Assembly (NCBI RefSeq): GCF_016107545.1
Contig: NZ_JABASS010000005.1
Coordinates: forward strand, 62,001 to 126,000
DNA from: Psychrobacter namhaensis
GTDB lineage: Bacteria; Pseudomonadota; Gammaproteobacteria; Pseudomonadales; Moraxellaceae
Direction: 5' to 3'
Length of the DNA: 64,000 bases
The position numbers and the translations under genes are program-made. Of this stretch, positions 9,343 through 18,762 are shown piece after piece. Each line of letters starts with the position of its first letter. Position 1 is the first letter of the stretch. The notes under the pieces were generated by a model, which saw nothing but the letters and a program-made list of their open reading frames with translations, made no database searches and was not told the DNA's origin.

Positions 9343-10059
9343 ATGAGATACCGTCTACAGGCAGTTATTAAAAACACGAGTATGTGTCTGCCCATCACGC
9401 AAGTATTGAGCAGGGCACTATGGATGGCGCTGATAGTAGGTAGCCTGACACAAGCGAATGCTGAACTGATTATTCATAGTGAGCCTACTCAGCAGCAAGT
9501 AATAGCTTCTAAGCAGACAGAGGCGTTTAATAGTGATGTCTTTACAAGGCGGGTGGTTAATCGGAGTCATAACATGACTGCACCGACGGATGCGTCTGTC
9601 ATTAAGTTGATGCAAGTGATGCACATCGATGAGCAAATAAAATCTATCGTCAAAGGGCAAAAAGCCACTATCGAAGCCATTCACGAACAAGCCCAAAATA
9701 GAAAACATTTACCAGAAAATAAAGCGTCAAGTACGCGCCAGCGTGAGCTGCAAGAACAAATACAAAATGTTTTGGGTCAATACAGCAAAATAATGACCGA
9801 GAGTATTGGTGAAGCAGCTAATGAGCAAACATTGACCCAAGCTTACGTCAATGCGGCGAAGACTTATTACACGCAGGCAGAAGTCGATGCCCAGATCGGG
9901 TTTTACGATACGGTAATCGGTCAAAGTGTTTTAGCCAAGCAGCCACAAATCACGGCAGATTTTTTAAAGCAATCACTACCGGACGATACTAGCGAAGCTG
10001 AAAGGCAGTTAGAAGCATTACTGCCGCAGATGAAACAAATTATCAAAGGTATCTTTTAG
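9343..10059 (+). CDS. exported DUF2059 domain protein
   Basis: A 238-residue protein with an N-terminal hydrophobic export segment (about residues 24-40, ending TQANA), implying periplasmic location. The C-terminal half contains the DUF2059 signature, KTYYTQAEVDAQIGFYDTV followed by GQSVLAKQP. The central part, IKSIVKGQKATIEAIHEQA, is helical. DUF2059 proteins are secreted or periplasmic with no proven enzyme activity. The gene ends just before a strong terminator shared with dps. No operon partner downstream. Confidence 0.82.
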   Translation: MRYRLQAVIKNTSMCLPITQVLSRALWMALIVGSLTQANAELIIHSEPTQQQVIASKQTEAFNSDVFTRRVVNRSHNMTAPTDASVIKLMQVMHIDEQIKSIVKGQKATIEAIHEQAQNRKHLPENKASSTRQRELQEQIQNVLGQYSKIMTESIGEAANEQTLTQAYVNAAKTYYTQAEVDAQIGFYDTVIGQSVLAKQPQITADFLKQSLPDDTSEAERQLEALLPQMKQIIKGIF

Positions 10060-10155
10060 TTAGTGGAAGTCTGAAAGGTTTATACGTGATTTTCCGGAAT
10101 TCGGCTAGTATCAGGCGTTAAAAGTCAGACGTTAAAAAAAAGCTCAGACGCATCT

Positions 10156-10188
10156 AAAAAAGGTCGCCTATTTTAGGCGACCTTTTTT
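10156..10188. terminator. bidirectional Rho-independent terminator between DUF2059 gene and dps
   Basis: Stem AGGTCGCCT/AGGCGACCT flanked by A-run and T-run (AAAAAA...TTTTTT) with a short TTTT-type loop. It serves the plus gene ending at 10059 and the minus gene ending at 10240. Confidence 0.9.
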
Positions 10189-10239
10189 GTGTTTTATCTT
10201 TTATCACGCTCATCTTTCAATAATTTAGATTATGAAAGC

Positions 10240-10722
10240 TTATTTTTTTGGCGCATTGGCACCAATGAACCACGCATCTTTATCGATGATACGGCTTACT
10301 TCTGTCAGTACGTCAGCGGTATCTTCGTCTCCGGCTTCGCCTGCAGTATCGATCGCTTCGCGTAGTGAGGCGGCGATTGTTTTATAGCGGTTGGTAAGCT
10401 CACGGACATGTTGATCGACTTCGGTAATATCAGTAGGATAAGTTTCCAAAATAGAATCTTCAACCACACGCTTTGAGATCCCATTTGCTTTGCCGCCCAA
10501 GATAACAATACGTTCAGCCACAGTGTCATAGCCCTCTGTCAAACGCTCATAAGTATCGTCTAATAGCTGATGCACACCGATAAAGCCTGTGCCTTGTAGG
10601 TTCCAGTGGCACTGCTTACTGTCCATGCTTAAGTCAATTAGATTTGCTAAATTAGCGTTTAGCAGATCAACCATTTTTTTGGCAGTTTCATCATTAATAC
10701 CACTTGCGTAACGTTCTCTCAT
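10240..10722 (-). CDS. dps: Dps family DNA-protection / ferritin-like protein
   Basis: A 160-residue ferritin-fold protein that stores iron at inter-subunit ferroxidase sites and protects DNA during starvation or oxidative stress. The motif DSKQCHWNLQGTGFIGVHQL followed by DDTYERLTEGYDTVAERI carries the His, Asp and Glu ligands. The N-terminus is short, without the long Lys-rich DNA-binding tail of E. coli Dps. GGAG lies 7 bases before the ATG at 10722. It is a single gene between two intergenic regions; no OxyR or Fur site was confidently seen. Confidence 0.9.
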   Translation of the reverse strand: MRERYASGINDETAKKMVDLLNANLANLIDLSMDSKQCHWNLQGTGFIGVHQLLDDTYERLTEGYDTVAERIVILGGKANGISKRVVEDSILETYPTDITEVDQHVRELTNRYKTIAASLREAIDTAGEAGDEDTADVLTEVSRIIDKDAWFIGANAPKK

Positions 10723-10986
10723 ATTTTACTCCGTTATATCGTTATTTTATTGAATGGAATGTCTAACTTGTTTTTATTGATATTTTACGTCGGTACTGCT
10801 TGTTGATTCGTTATAAATCATACCAGCTTAAATAGGGTATGAAACCCTTAAGCGTTATGCTTTGTTAGGTGGTCGTGTAATGAGTTTGTTAACCATGAAA
10901 AGCTTTGTAAATGGAGTGGATGCTATGGGCGTTTTATATAACTATCTTAGGCACACTTAGCAGTAATGCTTTTATGGATAGTGCTG

Positions 10987-11016
10987 TTATAAAGGGTACG
11001 CTTATAAAGGGTGTGC
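10987..11016. repeat. imperfect tandem duplication of a 15-base unit
   Basis: TTATAAAGGGTACGC is followed directly by TTATAAAGGGTGTGC, and then a third partial TTATAA. It lies in the uvrB leader region. Confidence 0.6.
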
Positions 11017-11090
11017 TTATAATTAAGAGTCACTTTATACGCTTAGATACGGGTTCGTATTTCCCACGGCAAGTCATAGACAAAGCCTAT

Positions 11091-11114
11091 AACCATCCTT
11101 TTAACCATCCTTTA
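11091..11114. repeat. tandem duplication of a 12-base unit
   Basis: AACCATCCTTTT is followed directly by AACCATCCTTTA, about 60 bases upstream of uvrB. Confidence 0.6.
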
Positions 11115-11169
11115 AAAATCCATATTCAGACCCCATATTGTTATAAACTTTTAAAAGAAGTAAGCCATT

Positions 11170-13281
11170 ATGCGAATGCCTGAACCGCGCTCGTCGCGTC
11201 AGTTAAACCAATTGGCCACTCAGCTCCAAGGCGAGGCTGAAATTAGTGGTGTTAATGCGTCAGGGACGCAAATATCGAGTCGTGCCTTTGAGATGGTGAC
11301 GGATTTTGAACCAGCAGGCGATCAGCCCCAAGCGATTGAAAAGCTCGTTGGCGGTATCAATTCTGGAATGGATGAGCAGTTGCTACTGGGTGTGACTGGT
11401 TCTGGTAAAACCTATACGATGGCAAAGGTTATCTCTGAGTGTCAACGGCCGACCATTATCATGGCGCACAACAAGACGCTCGCCGCGCAGTTATATGGCG
11501 AGTTTAAGTCATTTTTCCCCAATAACGCGGTTGAATATTTCGTCAGTTATTATGACTACTATCAGCCTGAAGCTTATGTCGCCGCTAGTGATACCTTTAT
11601 CGAAAAAGACAGCGCCATCAACGATCACATTGACCAGATGCGCTTGTCAGCCACGCGTGCCTTGTTAGAGCGCCGTGATGCGATTATTGTCGCCTCGGTA
11701 TCGTGTATCTATGGTTTGGGTGATCCAGAAAGTTATCTAAAAATGCTGCTACATGTGGTCGTTGGTGATCAGATAGATCGTACGGCGACGATTAAACGTC
11801 TGGTCGAAATGCAATACACGCGTAACGAGCTGGACTTTGGCCGTGGTACGTATCGCTTGCGCGGTGAGCTACTCGATATCTATCCTGCTGAATCTGAACA
11901 ACTGGCTGTACGTGTGCACTTATTTGACAATGAAGTGGAAAAAATCACATGGTTTGATCCGTTGACAGGAAAAACCGTGCGTAGCGTGCCACGCATTACG
12001 ATTTATCCCAAGTCACATTATGTGACACCGCGTAATAAGCTAGAAGCGGCGAGCCACACCATTCGTGAAGAGTTAGAGCCACGTTTGGAGTATTTCCGTG
12101 ATAATAATAAGCTGGTTGAAGCGCAGCGTCTTAAAGAGCGGACGCAATATGATCTAGAGATGATTCAGCAGCTTGGCTACTGTAACGGTATCGAAAACTA
12201 CTCGCAGCATCTGTCTGGTCGTCCATCAGGAGAAGCGCCGCCGACGTTGTTTGATTATATTCCAGAGGATGCGCTGCTATTCCTTGATGAGTCGCATGTG
12301 ACTGTCTCGCAGATTGGCGCGATGTATAAAGGCGATAGATCCCGTAAAGAGAACTTAGTCAATTATGGGTTTCGTCTACCAAGTGCGATGAATAACCGTC
12401 CCATGAAGTTTGAAGAATGGGAGCGTATCAAACCCAAGACCATTTATGTGAGTGCGACGCCTGCGTTGTATGAGTTAGAGCATAGCGAACAAGTCGTCGA
12501 GCAGGTGGTACGTCCCACGGGCCTGATCGATCCTGAGATTGAGATACGTCCTGTGTTGACGCAGGTCGATGATGTGCTATCCGAGATTACCAAGCGCCGC
12601 GAAAAAGATGAGCGCGTACTGATTACCACTTTGACCAAACGCATGTCAGAGGACTTGACCAGTTATCTAAAAGAATATGACGTCAAAGTGGCGTATTTGC
12701 ATTCAGATATCGATACGGTTGAGCGTATGCAGATTATTCATGAGCTGCGCACTGGCGTCCATGATGTCTTGGTGGGTATTAACCTGTTGCGTGAAGGCTT
12801 GGATATGCCAGAGGTGTCATTGGTTGCTATATTTGATGCAGATAAAGAGGGATTTTTGCGCTCTGAGCGCTCACTCATTCAGACCATTGGCCGTGCTGCG
12901 CGTCACTTAAATGGTAAGGCCATTCTCTATGCCGATCGCATCACACCAAGTATGCAAAAAGCGATAGATGAGACTGACCGTCGCCGTGACAAGCAGATTG
13001 CTTTTAACCTTGAGCATAATATCACGCCAAAAGGCGCGCGCCGTAGTATCACCGATAAGATTGATACGGGTGAAAGCTTGGATGCCAATGACAATCAAGC
13101 CATTCCAGTTAAGAGTAACCTGCCTGATGTCGATATTAATATCTTGCGTAGTCCGGATTTATTGGCCAAAGAGATTAAGCGTCTGGAAAAACAGATGCAG
13201 CAAATGTCTCGTGACTTAAAGTTTGAAGAGGCGGCAAAAACGCGTGATAAGGTGCTTGAGCTTAAAGCGCATTTAATCTAG
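11170..13281 (+). CDS. uvrB: UvrABC excinuclease subunit B
   Basis: DNA-damage verification subunit of nucleotide excision repair, a superfamily 2 helicase-like ATPase. The 703-residue protein has Walker A GVTGSGKT (residues 74-81). The damage-binding beta-hairpin region [11 protein letters not shown] and the DExH box [11 protein letters not shown] follow, then helicase motif VI region QTIGRAARH. The C-terminal UVR domain ([20 protein letters not shown]) contacts UvrC. The N-terminus is about 35 residues longer than E. coli UvrB, ending at the conserved [11 protein letters not shown]. The ATG at 11170 has AAAAGAAG upstream. I did not recognise an SOS box. A hairpin terminator follows. Confidence 0.96.
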   Translation: MRMPEPRSSRQLNQLATQLQGEAEISGVNASGTQISSRAFEMVTDFEPAGDQPQAIEKLVGGINSGMDEQLLLGVTGSGKTYTMAKVISECQRPTIIMAHNKTLAAQLYGEFKSFFPNNAVEYFVSYYDYYQPEAYVAASDTFIEKDSAINDHIDQMRLSATRALLERRDAIIVASVSCIYGLGDPESYLKMLLHVVVGDQIDRTATIKRLVEMQYTRNELDFGRGTYRLRGELLDIYPAESEQLAVRVHLFDNEVEKITWFDPLTGKTVRSVPRITIYPKSHYVTPRNKLEAASHTIREELEPRLEYFRDNNKLVEAQRLKERTQYDLEMIQQLGYCNGIENYSQHLSGRPSGEAPPTLFDYIPEDALLFLDESHVTVSQIGAMYKGDRSRKENLVNYGFRLPSAMNNRPMKFEEWERIKPKTIYVSATPALYELEHSEQVVEQVVRPTGLIDPEIEIRPVLTQVDDVLSEITKRREKDERVLITTLTKRMSEDLTSYLKEYDVKVAYLHSDIDTVERMQIIHELRTGVHDVLVGINLLREGLDMPEVSLVAIFDADKEGFLRSERSLIQTIGRAARHLNGKAILYADRITPSMQKAIDETDRRRDKQIAFNLEHNITPKGARRSITDKIDTGESLDANDNQAIPVKSNLPDVDINILRSPDLLAKEIKRLEKQMQQMSRDLKFEEAAKTRDKVLELKAHLI

Positions 13282-13314
13282 CCGTTTAGTTTGGATGGTA
13301 TTTAGAAGTAAAAG

Positions 13315-13347
13315 AGGTGAGTTGCCCAGTTTGTGACTCACTTTTTT
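13315..13347 (+). terminator. Rho-independent terminator after uvrB
   Basis: GTGAGT/ACTCAC stem with a 13-base loop followed by TTTTTT, 30 bases past the uvrB stop. Confidence 0.75.
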
Positions 13348-13607
13348 GTGTCAATGTTTTGTGTGGCTTAAAAGCTGGCTAGTATCTGAAACAGCACCCG
13401 ATATCTACGAAGAGAACGGACATTGACAGTACATTTTTACTAACATCAAACGCAGTTTTACATATCCCACCTTAAAAAATGCCTACGTATCTTATAGGCT
13501 AAATACATAAGGCACGAGCGACAAAGCATACAGATAAATGCTAGACGTGGATTACAAAGTCAGGCGTGCTAACGTATTTTATAAATTTTTAAGTGAAGGA
13601 ACGGTCT
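13348..13607. other. intergenic region before a small hypothetical gene
   Basis: About 260 bases after the uvrB terminator with no gene seen. A small hairpin (GCCTA/TAGGC) lies near 13480-13500. The right end has the ribosome site GAAGGA of the next gene. Confidence 0.4.
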
Positions 13608-13979
13608 ATGTTTGATATCAAATCGTTTTTTAAACGAGAAGTAGAAAAGAAGCTCATTGATGTAGATGATTATATTTTTATGCCTGAGCGCGTCGAGATG
13701 GAGCTTGAAGGCGGTCTACTAAACTGCGTGTTAAATAGTGATGGTCGTGTCGATATTTTTTATAGCAAAGAAGGGGTGACAGAAGTAAGCTCAGCATCAC
13801 GTAAACATCCTTTTACCTCATTTGAGACTGAGCTGAATCATGGTGTTTATGATGATGTCATCGATGATCTGATCAAAGAAGTGAGCAAAATTATCGATGG
13901 CTCTTCCAAGTATTTTCGTCGAAATAAGGTATTGCCTTCTACCGCCGCTTTACCCTCTAAGCCACCTACTGACCTATGA
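13608..13979 (+). CDS. hypothetical protein, about 123 residues
   Basis: I do not recognise a family. The protein starts MFDIKSFFKREVEKKLIDVD, is acidic in its middle and C-terminal part, has no signal peptide or membrane segment, and is probably cytoplasmic. The ATG at 13608 has GAAGGA 7 bases upstream; the longer GTG start at 13593 would include this ribosome site in the coding region. It is followed by a terminator shared with the converging lipoprotein gene, so it forms its own transcription unit. Confidence 0.65.
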   Translation: MFDIKSFFKREVEKKLIDVDDYIFMPERVEMELEGGLLNCVLNSDGRVDIFYSKEGVTEVSSASRKHPFTSFETELNHGVYDDVIDDLIKEVSKIIDGSSKYFRRNKVLPSTAALPSKPPTDL

Positions 13980-14007
13980 TATGAGCGGTACTAAAAATTG
14001 TAGAAAC

Positions 14008-14043
14008 AAAAGGGAGCGTTACATTTCACGTCTCCCTTTTTTT
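14008..14043. terminator. bidirectional terminator between hypothetical gene and lipoprotein gene
   Basis: AAAAGGGAG/CTCCCTTTT stem with a 15-base loop and T-run, between converging genes ending at 13979 (plus) and 14059 (minus). Confidence 0.8.
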
Positions 14044-14058
14044 GTATTTTATAGCGAC

Positions 14059-14448
14059 TTATTTAGTAAAACTTGCGTAGCAGCTTTGTAGGGACTTTGC
14101 GACGACTCTCGCTACCAGCTGCGTGCGATATTGCGAGTCTATAGCAGCATTTCCAAGTTCCACAATGGTGACTTGCTGCGGTGCTTGCTCACTGACACAG
14201 CCGCAAACATTACTCTTTACCGCTTCTTCTTGTGTTTCAGTCATGGCCACACTCGCAATACGCCATGCGTTTTGTTTCTCAATTTGGCTACGGCACTGAT
14301 TGTCAATGGCTGCTTTAAAGACGTTCATACCAATCTCGTTTGCTGTACCGATAGCGTTACCTGTACTGTTATTAACACCACCTGTCGTGGTACAGCCAGT
14401 TAAGGCAAAAGTGGCGAGTAAGAGAGTAGAAGCAACGTATTTTTTCAT
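14059..14448 (-). CDS. small lipoprotein of unknown function
   Basis: A 129-residue protein with a clear type II signal: MKKYVASTLLLATFALTGC, lipobox LTGC with Cys at position 19. After processing, a Thr/Gly/Asn-rich linker leads to a domain with two more Cys pairs (NQCRSQIEKQNAWRIASVAM and NVCGCVSEQAPQ). It should be anchored to an envelope membrane. The Asp-to-sort position after Cys is Thr, suggesting the outer membrane by the E. coli rule. No family recognised. The start is supported by AAAGGA upstream. It ends against the terminator at 14008-14043. Confidence 0.75.
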   Translation of the reverse strand: MKKYVASTLLLATFALTGCTTTGGVNNSTGNAIGTANEIGMNVFKAAIDNQCRSQIEKQNAWRIASVAMTETQEEAVKSNVCGCVSEQAPQQVTIVELGNAAIDSQYRTQLVARVVAKSLQSCYASFTK

Positions 14449-14620
14449 AGGAAAGTCCTTTAAGTTTTTTGAGTGGAAATCAAAAGCGCGCTGTTTGAAA
14501 ACGTTTGTGATTATTGCATATTTTTAACCGCGTTATTCATAACTTACACAGGAAAAACAATAGGATTTATGATGTCATCCTAATTAAGCGTCAGTCTTAG
14601 CAGTTCTAGCGTTAGGCAAT

Positions 14621-14654
14621 AAAAAACCAGTTAAGACTTAAAGTCTTAACTGGT
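14621..14654 (-). terminator. strong terminator of the DUF697-like gene
   Basis: A near-continuous 14-bp inverted repeat (ACCAGTTAAGACTT and its complement with one central base). Read on the minus strand it is followed by a TTTTTT run, about 30 bases past the stop at 14684. Confidence 0.85.
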
Positions 14655-14683
14655 GAACATGATGCAGCATTGACTAACTGTGG

Positions 14684-15199
14684 TTAGACATTTTTACCGT
14701 GTTGCTTTTTTTGGATGTCTTTGGCCAATTTATAGCAGTCATTGATGTGGTCGTTGGCGATTTTCTTAAAGATGGTGTAACCCATCGTTGCGGCAACCAG
14801 TTGTCCGCCTAGTGGAACAAACTTCGTTACTTGTTTGGCTGCGATACGACCACCGAAAGTTTGAATGGTTTTTTTGACGAGGCCACGTGTCGCCATGAGA
14901 CCCGCAAAGTCTACCGTACGATCCTTAACCGCACGCCAGTGGACTTCTTTTGATTGTAAGTCAATCGCTGATTTGCGATCTTCAATCAAACCAAAACGTT
15001 CACTGATCTCAGGGACAAGCTGGGTGAGCATGCCCGCATCAACTGCGACATCAAAAAATGGCACCGGTACAATAGCCACACCAGCTGACACTCTAGCACG
15101 CTTCTTTACTAACTTTTGGCATTCTTTTTTGACTTTATCAAGGTCTAGATTTGGATCAATGGTGTCTGGTAGTTTTTCAGCGAGTGGTGTCGTTTTCAT
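14684..15199 (-). CDS. DUF697-like small protein
   Basis: A 171-residue protein with two amphipathic to hydrophobic segments. The first, KRARVSAGVAIVPVPFFDV, and the second, FVPLGGQLVAATMGYTIFKK, resemble the DUF697 family (the YcjF and GTPase-associated membrane segments). The N-terminus is Lys/Asp-rich and the C-terminus Lys-rich. Role unknown; related domains insert in or bind the inner membrane. The ATG at 15199 follows AAGGAAAT. It is a single gene with its own terminator. The family call is by eye and could be wrong. Confidence 0.65.
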   Translation of the reverse strand: MKTTPLAEKLPDTIDPNLDLDKVKKECQKLVKKRARVSAGVAIVPVPFFDVAVDAGMLTQLVPEISERFGLIEDRKSAIDLQSKEVHWRAVKDRTVDFAGLMATRGLVKKTIQTFGGRIAAKQVTKFVPLGGQLVAATMGYTIFKKIANDHINDCYKLAKDIQKKQHGKNV

Positions 15200-15415
15200 A
15201 GGATTTCCTTATAAAAAATTGATTAAAATAGAGAACAAATACTTCAGATGACTCCTATTCTATGGATTTATAAGCGGCATACAATCATAGCTTTGTAGCA
15301 AAATGCAGAAAATTACGTCACTATGCACCGTTTTTGTAAGTACGAGGTGATCTTATGGACTGAGACGTTAAAAATTGTCGTTGTGAGCCTCTCGTAAAGC
15401 CAGTAGAATACGTCC

Positions 15416-17227
15416 ATGCTAAATTTAACTCCCCGCTATACCCATACTCGCATTGACGAGTTGCCTGTCGCGTTGCAACCACTTGCTGCCCAATCATTAA
15501 CGCTTGCTCGTCTGTACGCAGGCCGCGGTATCACTGAACTTACCGAGCTTGATACGGGACTATCTGGTCTGTTGCCCGCTGAGATGCTGCACGGTGTCAC
15601 AGAAGCGGTACGTCTACTAGATGAGGCGATTGATGCCCAACAGCGCATCTTAATCGTTGGTGACTTTGACTGTGATGGCGCGACCAGCACGGCGCTGATG
15701 ATGCGCGCGCTCACAAAAATGGGCGCGGTGGTTGATTTCTTAGTACCGGATCGCTTCAAATACGGCTATGGTTTGACACCAGAGATTGTTGAGTTGGGTA
15801 TCGAAACTTATCAGCCGGACATGATAGTGACGGTAGACAACGGCATTTCTAGTCATGAGGGCGTGGCGCGCGCGCAGGCAGATGGTATAACGGTCATTAT
15901 TACTGACCATCATCTAACGACGAAAGAAACACCGCCTGCAGAGGCCGTGGTCAATCCCAATCAGCTTGATTGCAGCTTTACCAGTAAGGCGCTGGTTGGG
16001 GTAGGCGTGGCCTTTTATGTGCTCGGGCGACTGGCCAAACTGCGCCGTACAGCTGGCAAGTCTACGGTACAAGTCAGTCAGTACTTAGACTTAGTGGCGC
16101 TTGGTACGATTGCTGATGTTGGTGTGCTGGATAAAAACAACCGTATCTTAGTGCATCATGGACTTGCTGCTATTCGCCAAGGACGTTGCTGCTTAGGCAT
16201 CTTAGCCTTATTAGAACAAGCCGGACGTGACCCCAAGCAATTACACGCACAGGATTTTGGTTTTGTCTTAGGTCCGCGTATCAACGCTGCTGGACGTATG
16301 GATAACATGCGTATCGGGATTGAGTGTTTATTGACTGAAGATTGGGGCACTGCGCAGCGTCTAGCACAGGAGCTTGAGCAGCTAAATCGTACCCGTCGTC
16401 AAGTAGAAGGCGAGATGCGCACACAAGCTGACAGTATTGTTCAAACATTGGCTGATGGTGTTGATACTGACACTGATGAAAGTCGCGATGTTATCGTTCA
16501 GAGTAAGCCTGAGAAAAAAGCCGTCAACGATCATAAGCGTAGTATTGTTTTGTACCAAGATGACTGGCATCAAGGCGTGATTGGCATTGTCGCTGGTCGT
16601 TTAAAAGAAAGTCATTATCTACCCAGCATTGTTTTTGCGCCAGCAGACACACAGCGTACGGGCGATGACGATGCCATCAAAGGCTCAGCGCGTTCTATCG
16701 CTGGCGTGCATATTCGTGATGCGATTGAACAAGTCGCTGAGCGTTACCCCGATCTTATCAGTCACTTTGGTGGACACGCGATGGCCGCAGGCTTGACCCT
16801 TAAGCGCGGGAATTTTGAGGCATTTGTAGCAGCTTTTGATGAAGTCATGTCGCAGATGAATGATGACGTGTTTGCAGAGCAGAAATTCACCGATGGCCCA
16901 TTACAAGCGAGTGACTTTAGCTTGTGGTTTGCAGAGCAGTTAGCTGATGCCAATATTTGGGGGCATGGTTTTGCGCCGCCGATATTTGATGGCGTGTTTG
17001 AAGTGTTGAGTTTTAAGGTGTTAAAAGACAAGCATCTCAAGCTATCGCTGCGTTATCCTGATGTACAGTATCCGATTGAGGCGATTTATTTTAATTTTGA
17101 TAGCAGCGTTTGGGATTACCGCGCCAAACAAGTGCATGTGTTATTTCAGTTGGACATCAATGAATGGAATGGCAAACAAAGCTTGCAGCTGATGGTCAAA
17201 GACTTGGCGGTGGTAGAAAAGACCTAA
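15416..17227 (+). CDS. recJ: single-stranded-DNA-specific exonuclease RecJ
   Basis: 5'-3' ssDNA exonuclease of recombination and mismatch repair, DHH phosphoesterase family. The 603-residue protein shows motif I LIVGDFDCDGATSTALMM (about residue 80), VTVDNGISSHEGV, the DHH motif in TDHHLT (about residue 165), and the DHHA1 part SHFGGHAMAAGLTL (about residue 450). It is about 30 residues longer than E. coli RecJ; the extra length falls near residues 340-375, a polar Asp-rich insertion. Metal-binding Asp and His residues are intact. The ATG at 15416 has only a weak ribosome site. It stands alone. Confidence 0.95.
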   Translation: MLNLTPRYTHTRIDELPVALQPLAAQSLTLARLYAGRGITELTELDTGLSGLLPAEMLHGVTEAVRLLDEAIDAQQRILIVGDFDCDGATSTALMMRALTKMGAVVDFLVPDRFKYGYGLTPEIVELGIETYQPDMIVTVDNGISSHEGVARAQADGITVIITDHHLTTKETPPAEAVVNPNQLDCSFTSKALVGVGVAFYVLGRLAKLRRTAGKSTVQVSQYLDLVALGTIADVGVLDKNNRILVHHGLAAIRQGRCCLGILALLEQAGRDPKQLHAQDFGFVLGPRINAAGRMDNMRIGIECLLTEDWGTAQRLAQELEQLNRTRRQVEGEMRTQADSIVQTLADGVDTDTDESRDVIVQSKPEKKAVNDHKRSIVLYQDDWHQGVIGIVAGRLKESHYLPSIVFAPADTQRTGDDDAIKGSARSIAGVHIRDAIEQVAERYPDLISHFGGHAMAAGLTLKRGNFEAFVAAFDEVMSQMNDDVFAEQKFTDGPLQASDFSLWFAEQLADANIWGHGFAPPIFDGVFEVLSFKVLKDKHLKLSLRYPDVQYPIEAIYFNFDSSVWDYRAKQVHVLFQLDINEWNGKQSLQLMVKDLAVVEKT

Positions 17228-17257
17228 GAGCTTCATTATTTTTAAAGTGAAGTGCTT

Positions 17258-17923
17258 TTAATACTTCCATTCCAATGTCGGAAACTGCCAATCATAGCGT
17301 ATCGCGAGCATGCGTAAGGTAAAGATCGTACTCATAGTCGCGATATCCGTAACCCAAGCGGTCACACCAAGATGGTGTAGGACAAAATAGAGAATGCCGC
17401 CAGTCAATGCAGCGGTAATATAAATCTCTTGCTGTAACACCAGCGGAATCTCGTTGCAAATCATATCGCGAATGATGCCGCCCACCACAATGGTAATGAC
17501 ACCTAGCAGTAAGGCCACCGGAACATTTGCCCCCATGCCAACGGCAACCTTGATACCAATTAACGTAAAAGCGGACAGGCCAATGGTATCTGAGAGTTTG
17601 AGGAATTTATCGACGCGGCGAGAGTTAGGGTGAAAAAATATTTGCATCACTAAAGAAGATATAGTGATGACGGTAAGGTAGCTCATGTCTACCATCCAAA
17701 ATAATGGATGACGATTTAAAATGACGTCTCGCACTGTGCCGCCACCGATAGCGGTCACAATGGACACCAGTAAGCAGCCGAACACATCAAAGTTTTTGTG
17801 CTTGGCCAGTATTGTGCCCGACACACTACAAGCGACAATGCCGATCATGTCAAACAAGTAAATCAAAGAGCGCGGGTCAAAGGTGGTGATCAGTGCTGCA
17901 GGGTCCAATGCGATAGCCAACAT
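17258..17923 (-). CDS. trimeric intracellular cation channel family protein (UPF0126), copy A
   Basis: Inner-membrane protein with two UPF0126 repeats, seven predicted membrane segments, related to TRIC potassium channels and E. coli YicG. Repeat 1 has YLFDMIGIVACSVSGTILA and GGGTVRDVILNRHPLFWM; repeat 2 has LSAFTLIGIKVAVGMG and VGGIIRDMICNEIPLVL. The Gly-Gly-x-x-Arg-Asp hinges are conserved in both. About 221 residues from the ATG at 17923; a TTG two codons earlier is an alternative. The adjacent gene at 18010-18645 is a paralogue in the same orientation, so the pair arose by tandem duplication. Confidence 0.87.
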   Translation of the reverse strand: MLAIALDPAALITTFDPRSLIYLFDMIGIVACSVSGTILAKHKNFDVFGCLLVSIVTAIGGGTVRDVILNRHPLFWMVDMSYLTVITISSLVMQIFFHPNSRRVDKFLKLSDTIGLSAFTLIGIKVAVGMGANVPVALLLGVITIVVGGIIRDMICNEIPLVLQQEIYITAALTGGILYFVLHHLGVTAWVTDIATMSTIFTLRMLAIRYDWQFPTLEWKY

Positions 17924-18009
17924 GCGCAAATCTCACTCATTGTGAATATTATCAAGCGGTAGGGGGAGCACTAAGCGTAAACCCATTCTACAGTGGTGTT
18001 AAACGCCTT

Positions 18010-18645
18010 TTATGCCACCAAGCGAATAGAGGGCAGATGCCAATCAAATCTAAGCGCTAGCATCCGCACTGCAAAGATAACAAATAGCATAATGAACTCA
18101 TTGATACCAGCGTTGACACCGAAGGATTGTAAAAGTAAATATGTGACAGATCCTGCAATGCTGGCAGTGATATAAATCTCACGCTGTAGTACCAGCGGTA
18201 TCTCATTACAGATAATGTCGCGTAGCAGACCACCGACAATGGCCGTCCAAACACCCATCATAATAGCGATGATAGGGGACATGTCCTGCGTCAATGCCAC
18301 CTTAAAGCCAATCACACTAAAAGCTGCCAGTCCAATGGCGTCAAAGAGTTTAAGGGCATTATCAATTTTATGATACAGGTGAAAGAACATCTGTAGTATC
18401 AGTGATGTCACTGTAATGACGATCACATAATTGAGATCCGTCATCCAAAATAGTGGATGACGATCAAGCGCCATATCACGCAGCGTACCACCACCGATGG
18501 CATTGACCATAGAAACCAAGATGCAGCCTGAGATATCCAAACCTTTGTGTTGAGCCAGTAGCGTCCCTGCTATCGCGCAAGCAATCACGCCCACCATGTC
18601 TAACAAATATAATAGAATATCAGGAAAAATCAAATCATTAACCAT
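18010..18645 (-). CDS. trimeric intracellular cation channel family protein (UPF0126), copy B
   Basis: Paralogue of the gene just downstream, 211 residues with the same two-repeat layout: YLLDMVGVIACAIAGTLLA, GGGTLRDMALDRHPLFWM, LAAFSVIGFKVALTQD and VGGLLRDIICNEIPLVLQ. Both copies keep the GG-x-x-RD hinge motif and differ mainly in the loops and C-terminus, so both may be functional. The ATG at 18645 overlaps CCATGG. The gap to copy A is about 90 bases, so the two may be co-transcribed. Ion selectivity is unknown. Confidence 0.87.
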   Translation of the reverse strand: MVNDLIFPDILLYLLDMVGVIACAIAGTLLAQHKGLDISGCILVSMVNAIGGGTLRDMALDRHPLFWMTDLNYVIVITVTSLILQMFFHLYHKIDNALKLFDAIGLAAFSVIGFKVALTQDMSPIIAIMMGVWTAIVGGLLRDIICNEIPLVLQREIYITASIAGSVTYLLLQSFGVNAGINEFIMLFVIFAVRMLALRFDWHLPSIRLVA

Positions 18646-18762
18646 GGTTATGTTGCCAAGTAGCGCCCATCAAAGTGGCTTGAGTATGTGTTTTAAACGG
18701 AACGTATATTGAGAGGTTATACCGATAGTGTAAAAAGAAGTGGCTCAGTATCAGGCCACTGT

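Larger units (their letters stand above)
10723..11169. other. intergenic region upstream of dps and uvrB
   Basis: About 450 bases between the divergent dps and uvrB genes. It contains short imperfect tandem repeats (10987-11016 and 11091-11114). A 90-codon frame at 10911-11183 overlaps the uvrB start and has no family resemblance, so I do not call it. The uvrB ribosome site AAAAGAAG is at the right end. Confidence 0.5.

Noticed and set aside
10911-11183. 90-codon frame between dps and uvrB
   Set aside because: It overlaps the uvrB start, is made partly of short tandem repeats, and has no recognisable domain.
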